DNA from: Thiovibrio sp964588325
GTDB lineage: Bacteria > Desulfobacterota > Desulfobulbia > Desulfobulbales > Desulfurivibrionaceae
DNA length: 36,768 nucleotides
Direction of reading: 5' to 3'
NCBI GenBank assembly: GCA_964588325.1
Contig: CAZPOR010000019.1
Span: 1 to 36,768, forward strand
A program made the position numbers and the translations under genes. Positions 27,821-33,853 of the stretch are shown here, in pieces. Below the pieces are notes generated by a model. The model saw only the letters and a program-made list of their open reading frames with translations, was not told the origin of the DNA and did no database searches. Numbering within the stretch: position 1 is the stretch's first letter; every line of letters starts with the position of its first letter.

Positions 27821-27900
27821 TCGCCAAGGCGCAGAGACCGCGGAGAAAAACCTCTTTTTTTAGAGTATGCACTCTTTGCGCGCTTTGCGTCTCTGCGAGA
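27821..27900. repeat. CGCAGAGAC-type inverted repeat, copy 2
   Basis: CGCAGAGAC (27830-27838) and GTCTCTGCG (27889-27897) form a 9-bp inverted repeat with the same core as the element before the aminotransferase. GCCAAGG lies left of it and CTTTGCGCGCTTTGC right of it. A run of T (27855-27861) lies in the centre. Confidence 0.7.
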
Positions 27901-27950
27901 TTTCTTGAGTTTTTCGCGAGACTATCAACAATCACACCGAGGGGTTGCAC

Positions 27951-28658
27951 ATGGGAGACGCACTGGCGCTACTCGCCCTGCTGGTTGGACTGGAACTGGT
28001 TCTCGGGGTGGACAACATCCTGGTCATCTCGATCTTTGTCGGCCGTCTGCCCGCGGAAAAGCGCGACTCCGCCCGGCTGGCCGGGCTCGCCTTTGCCATG
28101 ATCGCCCGGATCGGCATGCTGGTCGCCCTGCTCGGCCTGACCAACCTCACCAACACCGTGCTGCTGGATTTTTCCGTCCGGGATCTGATTCTGATCGCAG
28201 GCGGCCTCTTTCTGCTCTTCAAGGCGGTACGGGAAATCCACCACACGGTGGAGGCCAAAGAGGAGAGCGGCGGCCCCGGCATGATCATGGGCGGTTTTGC
28301 CGCGATCATCAGCCAGATCGTCCTGCTGGACATCGTCTTTTCCATCGACTCGGTGATCACCGCCATCGGCCTCACCGACCAGGTCTGGATCATCATCAGC
28401 TCGGTCATTGTCTCCTTCGTGGCCATCCTCTTTTTTTCAAAGCCCATCGGCGAGTTCATCCTCCAGCATCCGGCCATCAAGATCCTCGCCCTCTCCTTTC
28501 TGATCACCATCGGGGTGACCATCTTCATGGAGGGGCTGCACAAGCATGTGCCCAAGGGGTACATTTACCTGCCCATGGGCTTCGCCCTCCTGGTGGAGAT
28601 CCTGCAGATGCGTTACGAGCACAACCGCAAAAAAATTGCCGCCGGGCTGGCATCGTAA
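27951..28658 (+). CDS. TerC family integral membrane protein
   Basis: A 235-residue protein with about seven membrane helices. Conserved acidic membrane motifs of the family are visible: LVGLELVLGVDNILVISIFVGRLP (Asp21) and IVLLDIVFSIDSVITAIGLTD. The end is EILQMRYEHNRKK. TerC proteins are associated with tellurium resistance and, in newer work, with metal (Mn) export during protein secretion; the role here is not shown. ATG 27951 is preferred over TTG 27945 because GAGGGG (27939-27944) lies six bases before it. The MFS gene starts four bases after its stop. Confidence 0.92.
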   Translation: MGDALALLALLVGLELVLGVDNILVISIFVGRLPAEKRDSARLAGLAFAMIARIGMLVALLGLTNLTNTVLLDFSVRDLILIAGGLFLLFKAVREIHHTVEAKEESGGPGMIMGGFAAIISQIVLLDIVFSIDSVITAIGLTDQVWIIISSVIVSFVAILFFSKPIGEFILQHPAIKILALSFLITIGVTIFMEGLHKHVPKGYIYLPMGFALLVEILQMRYEHNRKKIAAGLAS

Positions 28659-28662
28659 AAGC

Positions 28663-29886
28663 ATGACAGCGGAGCGGCACAACGCCATCCATTACGGCTG
28701 GCACATCGTCTGGACCGGGACCTTCTGCATCTTCGCCTGCCTCGGCCTGAGCCGTTTTGCCCTGGGCATGATCCTGCCGGCCATGGGCCAGTCGCTCCAC
28801 CTTTCGTACAGCCAGATGGGGCTGATCGGCACCATGAACTTCGCGGGCTATCTGGCGGCGGTCCTGTTCTGCGGCTCCCTGGTAGACCGGATTGGCTATC
28901 GGCGCCTCATCGTCACGGCCCTGACCGCCATCGGGATCACCATGATCCTCATCGGCCGCAGCAATTCCCTTGGCATGATCCTCATGTGCTACACCATCAC
29001 CGGCATGGGCAGCGGCGCGGCCAACGTGCCGATGATGGGCCTCATTTCCCAATGGTTCGCAAGAAGCCACCGGGGCAGGGCCACGGGCTTTGTCGTGATC
29101 GGCAGCGGCTTTGCCATCCTGCTTTCCGGCAGGCTGGTGCCGTTTTTGAACCGTCTGGGCGGGGTGGAAGGGTGGCGGTTGAGCTGGCAGGCGCTGGGCG
29201 GGATCATCCTGCTGGTGGCGGGGCTCTGCCTGGTAATGCTGCGCAACTCCCCGCAGGAAAAAAACCTGCACCCCTTGGGTGAAACCGGCCACGAGGCGGA
29301 GGAGAGGCTCACCGGAACAGAGACCACCGTCCGCTTGCGGGACATCGCCCAACTGGGGGGGCTCTACTTTTTGTTCGGCTACACCTACGTGATCTACGCG
29401 ACCTTTATTGTCACCTCCCTGATCCAGGAACACGGCTTTTCCGAGGCGGAGGCCGGGAGCTTCTGGTCGCTGGTGGGGGGCTTGAGCCTGCTTTCCGGCC
29501 CGGTCTTCGGCAGCCTTTCCGACCGGATCGGCCGAAAATACACGCTGGCCATGGTCTTTGCCATCCAGACCGCGGCCTACCTGCTGGTGTCCCGCCCGCT
29601 GGCCACCCCGTTTCTCTATCTGTCCATCGGCTGCTTCGGGGTGGTGGCCTGGTCGATTCCCTCGATCATGGCGGCCTTGGCCGGGGATTACGCCGGTCCG
29701 CGCAAGGCGGCCCGCATCTTCGGCCTCATCACCTTCATCTTCGCCCTGGGCCAGATCGCAGGCCCGGCAGTGGCCGGGCTGCTGGCCGAAAAAAGCCTCG
29801 GTTTCGGCAGCAGCTTTTTCATGGCCGCCTGCTTCACCGCTGCCGGCGTTATTCTTGCCCTGACCCTGCGGGCTCCGGCGAAATAG
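28663..29886 (+). CDS. major facilitator superfamily transporter
   Basis: A 407-residue protein with about 12 hydrophobic helices. Motif A is seen as GSLVDRIGYRRLIV after TM2 and repeats in the second half as GSLSDRIGRKYTLAM. The N terminus (HYGWHIVWTGTFCIFACLGLSRFALGMILPAM) resembles the monocarboxylate or YbfB/YjiJ-like MFS groups. The substrate is unknown. ATG 28663 is used; the frame upstream lies inside terC. It is probably cotranscribed with the TerC gene. Its last 38 bases overlap the 3' end of the convergent amidohydrolase. Confidence 0.92.
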   Translation: MTAERHNAIHYGWHIVWTGTFCIFACLGLSRFALGMILPAMGQSLHLSYSQMGLIGTMNFAGYLAAVLFCGSLVDRIGYRRLIVTALTAIGITMILIGRSNSLGMILMCYTITGMGSGAANVPMMGLISQWFARSHRGRATGFVVIGSGFAILLSGRLVPFLNRLGGVEGWRLSWQALGGIILLVAGLCLVMLRNSPQEKNLHPLGETGHEAEERLTGTETTVRLRDIAQLGGLYFLFGYTYVIYATFIVTSLIQEHGFSEAEAGSFWSLVGGLSLLSGPVFGSLSDRIGRKYTLAMVFAIQTAAYLLVSRPLATPFLYLSIGCFGVVAWSIPSIMAALAGDYAGPRKAARIFGLITFIFALGQIAGPAVAGLLAEKSLGFGSSFFMAACFTAAGVILALTLRAPAK

Positions 29887-30676
29887 TTTTCAGCAAGCGG
29901 GCCGCATTCCCCCCTCTGATCTGTGCCTCCAGGGGCGGGGCAAGCCCGAGGGCGGCAAGCTGGGCCAGCACCTCCTGTTGCCCGGCCCAGGGCGAATCGC
30001 TGCCGAACAGGAGATACTCCTCCGGATGCGCCAAGGCCATGGCCCGAGCCCGGTCCGGCGGCAACAGATGCAGGGCGTAGGAGAGATCGAGATACACCTC
30101 CCTGCCGAGCAGCAGCTCCTCCACCTCGTCCCAGAGATCCCAGGCCCCGAAATGGGTGGCGACAAATTTGAGTCCCGGCACTCGCTCCACCACGGCCACG
30201 ATCTTGCGCGGGTCAGCGATCCGCTCCCTGGGAAACCCGATGTCAAAACCGGTGTGCATCACCAGGATCAACCCCTCGGCCGCGATTCTTTCGTAGAGGG
30301 GCCACATCCGCTCCTCGTCCAACACAAAATTCTGGTAGTAGGGGTGCATCTTGATTCCCAAAAATCCGGCCTCCCGGATGGCGCTGATCTGGGCATGCGC
30401 CTCGGACGCCTCGGGATGAAACGAGGGAAAAGGAATGATCCGTTCGGAGCGGATGCCTTCGGACCAGGCAAGGATCGAGGCGAACTGTTCAGGCCGGGTG
30501 GCGATGGAGCAGATAACGCTTTTCTCGATGCCGGCTTGGGCCATGCTGGCAAGAAGCGAAACGAGGCGGCCGTCGAGACAGGCCTTCACCTGCCCCGCCT
30601 CTTCCAGGGCCGGGATGGCCCGGGCCGCCACCTGATCCGGGAAAATATGGGTGTGAAAATCGATGATCTGGGTCAT
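29849..30676 (-). CDS. amidohydrolase_2-family metal-dependent hydrolase/decarboxylase-like
   Basis: A 275-residue TIM-barrel protein. Metal-site motif HTH (His8, His10), a Lys in GIKMHPYYQ (about 109), His141 (LVMHTG), His175 (ATHFGAWD) and Asp227 (GSDSPWAG) follow the amidohydrolase_2 pattern, which includes hydrolases and decarboxylases such as ACMSD. The substrate cannot be told. The start at 30676 is chosen because the domain begins there (MTQIIDFHTH); an upstream in-frame ATG (30766) adds a basic tail with no family match. The 3' end overlaps the MFS gene by 38 bases, with no terminator between them. Confidence 0.88.
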   Translation of the reverse strand: MTQIIDFHTHIFPDQVAARAIPALEEAGQVKACLDGRLVSLLASMAQAGIEKSVICSIATRPEQFASILAWSEGIRSERIIPFPSFHPEASEAHAQISAIREAGFLGIKMHPYYQNFVLDEERMWPLYERIAAEGLILVMHTGFDIGFPRERIADPRKIVAVVERVPGLKFVATHFGAWDLWDEVEELLLGREVYLDLSYALHLLPPDRARAMALAHPEEYLLFGSDSPWAGQQEVLAQLAALGLAPPLEAQIRGGNAARLLKTISPEPAGSGQE

Positions 30677-30814
30677 GGAGAAGCCCCTGTCCGGCGAGGG
30701 TATGTTGTGGCGAAAACAGCGATTGTACCACGCCTGGATTTTCTTGCCACCCCTTGCCCTGCCCAAACATACTTTTCAGTATTGACAGATTGCCGGGGGA
30801 AATGCGATGCTCCT

Positions 30815-30826
30815 GGAGAATTCTCC
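30815..30826. promoter_or_regulatory. 12-bp perfect palindrome near a -35-like TTGACA
   Basis: GGAGAATTCTCC is a perfect palindrome 66 bases before the yjbQ-like start. A consensus -35 TTGACA lies at 30782-30787, but no good -10 is seen at 16-18 bases. The palindrome could be a regulator site for the divergent pair; this is speculative. Confidence 0.25.
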
Positions 30827-30892
30827 CCGCACTCCCGGCGGAAATGGCCGCAGCAATCTCAGCCACCTTTTTTTAAAACATCAGGATTCCCC

Positions 30893-31309
30893 ATGAAAAG
30901 CTTTCGGAAGGAACTTCTCTTCAGCGTCCCCGGCCGCCGCGCCTTCATCAATATCACCCCCCAGGTGGCGGAGTGCCTGCGGGAGTCGGGAATCAAGGAA
31001 GGGCTGGCCCTGGTCAACGCTATGCACATCACCGCCTCGGTCTTCATCAACGACGATGAACCGGGGTTGCACCACGACTACGAGATGTGGCTGGAAAAGC
31101 TCGCCCCGCACGAGCCTGTTTCCCAATACCGTCATAACGGATATGAAGACAATGCTGACGCCCACCTGAAACGGCAGGTCATGGGCCGTGAGGTTGTGGT
31201 GGCCGTAACCGGCGGCGCCCTTGATTTCGGGCCCTGGGAGCAGATTTTTTACGGCGAGTTCGACGGCGGCCGCAAAAAAAGGGTACTGATAAAAATCATC
31301 GGGGAATAG
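30893..31309 (+). CDS. YjbQ/UPF0047 family protein
   Basis: A 138-residue small enzyme-like protein. Family-typical blocks are NAMHITASVFINDDEPGLHHDYEMWLEKLAP (His45, Asp54, Glu56, His60, His61), YRHN, EDNADAHLKRQVMGREVVVAVTGGALDFGPWEQIFYGEFDG and the end RVLIKIIGE. Some members complement thiamine phosphate synthase mutants (secondary ThiE activity), but the physiological role is unsettled. ATG 30893 starts the domain; the long open frame upstream is antisense to the amidohydrolase. Confidence 0.93.
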   Translation: MKSFRKELLFSVPGRRAFINITPQVAECLRESGIKEGLALVNAMHITASVFINDDEPGLHHDYEMWLEKLAPHEPVSQYRHNGYEDNADAHLKRQVMGREVVVAVTGGALDFGPWEQIFYGEFDGGRKKRVLIKIIGE

Positions 31310-31318
31310 GCGGCTCAT

Positions 31319-31888
31319 TTGCCAAAAAAAACGCTTACCATCCCCAATCTGTTGAGCATCCTGCGCATCCTCCTGGCCCCCCTGCTTCTGGTGGCGGCGG
31401 CAACGGACCTCCCCGGCCTTTTTCTTTCTCTCTTTCTCCTCTCCCTTCTAAGCGACGCACTGGACGGCTTTCTGGCCAGACGGTTGAACCAGGTCTCCGA
31501 ATGGGGCGCGCAGCTCGACAGTTGGGGCGACCTTGCCACCTATCTTGCCGCGCCGGTCGGGGCGTGGCTGCTCTGGCCAGGGCTTATCCGCCGGGAGCAA
31601 ACCTTTATCCTCCTCGGCCTGGGCGGCTTTCTCCTCCCGATCCTGCTGGGTTTTTGCAAATTCCGCCGCCTTACCAGCTACCATACCCGGGCGGCCCGAT
31701 TCGCCGCAGTCCTTCTGGGCCTTGCCACCCCGCTGCTCCTTGCCGGCGGCCCTCCCTCCCCCTTCCGCTTCGCCATAATCTTCTTCCTGCTGGCCGAGCT
31801 GGAAGAGATGGCCATTACCCTGCGTCTGAAGCGCTGGCAGGCAAATATCCCGAGCTTTTGGCACTGTTGCCGCCTGCCGCCCGAATAA
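31319..31888 (+). CDS. CDP-alcohol phosphatidyltransferase family membrane protein
   Basis: A 189-residue enzyme with about five to six membrane helices, likely transferring a phosphatidyl group from CDP-diacylglycerol to an alcohol in the inner membrane. The catalytic motif is complete: Asp46-x2-Asp49-Gly50-x2-Ala53-Arg54-x8-Gly63-x3-Asp67-x3-Asp71. The start (PNLLSILRILLAPLLL) resembles PgsA-type enzymes. The last 20 residues (NIPSFWHCCRLPPE) look degenerate. The start codon is TTG 31319, nine bases after the yjbQ-like stop and after AGGCGG; no ATG fits. The acceptor alcohol is unknown. Confidence 0.88.
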   Translation: MPKKTLTIPNLLSILRILLAPLLLVAAATDLPGLFLSLFLLSLLSDALDGFLARRLNQVSEWGAQLDSWGDLATYLAAPVGAWLLWPGLIRREQTFILLGLGGFLLPILLGFCKFRRLTSYHTRAARFAAVLLGLATPLLLAGGPPSPFRFAIIFFLLAELEEMAITLRLKRWQANIPSFWHCCRLPPE

Positions 31889-32278
31889 CCAACCGGGGAA
31901 GACTGCCACGGCTAAGGCTGTCAACGGGCGCCATATTTCTCCTTGATAAAATGCGCTTTTCCAGCATAATAAAAAAAAGGGCACAGCGTATTCCGGGCTG
32001 CACCGTCACCGCACGCAGCACTATTTCTCTCCGAAGCGGACAGCCCGGAAACCCATCCGACGGATGCACATGCCGTCTCTTCCCGGATAAAACCGGCGCA
32101 AACGTGGCGCAGCGTTGCCGGCGAGTTCGCCGTTTGATCCTTCCGCCAGAACACGACCCTTTGCTGCATGGAGGGCAATATCTTCCGTCTCCTGTAAGAA
32201 TCAAAAAGGAGGTGATCATACCGCACGTCAAGGAGCGGGACTGTTGCATAGAGAAAAAATCAGACGAGGAGGGGTTCA
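31889..32278 (+). other. 390-base leader/intergenic region before the cytochrome gene
   Basis: No supported protein gene. It holds a perfect 10-bp inverted repeat, TTCCGGGCTG (31991-32000) with CAGCCCGGAA (32041-32050). A 13-base match to the anti-Shine-Dalgarno complement, AAAGGAGGTGATC, lies at 32205-32217 with no ATG, GTG or TTG at useful spacing. AAGGAG is at 32230-32235, and the cytochrome's own site GAGGAGGGG is at 32266-32274. A TTG at 32244 opens a 12-codon frame whose TGA overlaps the cytochrome ATG. It reads as a long, possibly structured 5' UTR. Confidence 0.5.
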
Positions 32279-33568
32279 ATGAAGCTGCTACGAGTCGGAT
32301 TGGCAGCGGCGATCGTCCTGCTGCCCCCTGCGGCCCTGGCCGCAGGGAAAAAGGCGAATTCCATCGATGAACTGGCAAAAATGTACGATGTGACCTCGTG
32401 CAAGAAGTGCCACGCCAAGATCTTTGCGGAATGGGAGAAATCCTACCATGCCGCCTCCCTGGTCGGTTCTCCCCGGACCATGGCCACCATCGCCAGCACG
32501 GTCAAGGACGGGCTGCTCAAGGAGTACACCCATTCCGGGGCCAAGGAGGTCAAGGATCTCACCGTCGAGCACATGATGATCTGCGCCAAGTGCCACCTGC
32601 CGCAATTGAAGGACGCCACCGATGCGGTGGCCAAGGAAATCGCCCAGGCAGCCATCGACGGGGCCGCGGGTGACGAAAAGGCCAGGAAACAATTGGCCAA
32701 GGTCGGCATCAACTGCCTGATCTGCCACAATCAGAAAGCCCTGATCCACAAGTGGACCGACGGCGAGATCGAACCGGACGCGCTCTACGGCAGCAAGGAC
32801 GGCACCCACGCCGACAGCAAATTCACCAAGCTCAAAAAAAGCGCCACCATGCCCGAATCGATCATGTGCGGCCAGTGCCACGGCCTCGGCCCGAATTTCG
32901 ATCTGGCGGAGCCGACCCAGTGCGCCACCCTCTACGGCAGCTATCTCCACGCCTATGTTCCCTCCGGCGGCACCGAGACCTGTCAGGATTGCCACATGAA
33001 AAAAGACGGCCACGGCCACCTCATGCCCGGGTATCGCGATCCGGCCGTGGCCAAGAGCGCGGTCACGGTTGATGTTGACGCGCGCGGCTATTATTTCCTG
33101 CCCAAGGCAGGCGATTCGGTGCCCACCGCTGTGGTGACGGTGAAAACCACCAGTCACGCGGGACACCGCATCCCGGATGGCTGACCGTCTCCCAACCGGC
33201 TGGTCCTGGATGTGACCGCGAAAACCAAAGACGGCAAGGAAGTGTTCAACCAACAAATACTCTACATGCCCCAATCCCCGGCCAAGGGCAGGGACGACAA
33301 GATGGTCTACGGACCGCACCGCAAATCCGGCATGCTGCGGGATACCTCGTTGCAACCCGGGCAGACCCGATCCGAAACCATTGAGATCAAATTCCCCTAC
33401 GAGGATACAGACAAGGACGGCAAGAAGGTCCGCAATGTCACGGCCAAGGAGCTGGACGTGGTGGTGAGCCTCTGGCATCTGCCTGCCGGCGGCGAACTGG
33501 CCAAGCTGGAAGCGGGCAAAGGCAAATTCCTCTTCCACGAGAGCACCAAACGCGTCACGGTGAAATAA
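32279..33568 (+). CDS. extKL: five-haem c-type cytochrome, probable selenoprotein (ExtKL-like), TGA at 33182 read as Sec
   Basis: A secreted multihaem cytochrome of 429 residues if the in-frame TGA at codon 302 is read through. Signal peptide: MKLLRVGLAAAIVLLPPAALAA. Five CXXCH haem motifs: 41-45 CKKCH, 102-106 CAKCH, 146-150 CLICH, 197-201 CGQCH, 235-239 CQDCH. Extra His-rich stretches could supply distal ligands. Near the end of the first part, TTSHAGHRIPDG is followed by TGA, then PSPNRLVLDVTAKTKDGKEVF in the same frame, and the frame stays open for 127 codons to TAA with normal local composition and a beta-rich domain. A Cys/Sec at this site and two pieces split at TGA match my recollection of the ExtKL (seleno)protein family of Desulfobacterota. 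A disabling nonsense mutation or sequencing error remains possible. SD GAGGAGGGG is just before ATG 32279. It is monocistronic with its own terminator; no other ext genes are nearby. Confidence 0.78.
33185..33209 (+). promoter_or_regulatory. candidate bacterial SECIS element after the TGA
   Basis: Just after TGA, CCGG (33196-33199) can pair with CTGG (33206-33209; one G-U pair) to present the six-base loop CTGGTC. The GGTC begins 18 bases after the TGA, close to its position in the E. coli fdhF SECIS. The stem is short at 4 bp and competing pairings exist, so support is moderate. Confidence 0.45.
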
Positions 33569-33588
33569 CCGACAACGGCCTCGGACAG

Positions 33589-33622
33589 CCCGCGCCGTCT
33601 ATACGTGACGGCGCGGGGTTTT
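33589..33622 (+). terminator. intrinsic terminator after the cytochrome gene
   Basis: CCCGCGCCGTC (33589-33599) pairs perfectly with GACGGCGCGGG (33607-33617) around a seven-base loop, followed by G and TTTT. It lies 20 bases after the TAA that ends the read-through frame, not after the TGA, which supports the longer gene. The rest of the gap to 33853 shows no gene. Confidence 0.9.
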
Positions 33623-33853
33623 CAGACGGGCGGCGACGATGGTTCACACATGAGCCTCGCTGACCCAGGCAGAAATGGCACACCTCTTCCGGAACCGGCC
33701 TGAAAGGAATGCCGCCTCGGGCGGGATAGCCATGATAACAGAGGATTACGCCTCCGGGAAAGAAAGGCCATAGGAAAATCAGAGCTACTTATTGACCAGA
33801 GCCCCCCTCTTTGGTAGCATCCCGCATGGCTCGAATGTCGCGGGTCATAGTAG

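Noticed and set aside
29978..30892. 305-codon upstream extension of the YjbQ-like frame
   Set aside because: It is antisense to the amidohydrolase, and the YjbQ domain starts exactly at ATG 30893 with normal family length.
31981..32060. GEMM-type c-di-GMP/cGAMP riboswitch before the cytochrome
   Set aside because: Such switches precede cytochrome genes in related organisms, so I looked for the conserved core (CACGCA...GGCAAACC...GACGCAAAGC). The region has only a scattered ACGCAG and no matching layout.
32105..32120. Sigma-54 promoter (TGGCGC...TTGC) before the cytochrome
   Set aside because: The spacing between the GG and GC elements is one base too short, and the first half deviates from TGGCAC.
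33182..33568. Separate small gene after the TGA in the cytochrome
   Set aside because: The piece has no convincing start or ribosome site of its own, continues the same frame and the same beta-rich domain, and shares the terminator. Read-through as Sec is the better explanation.
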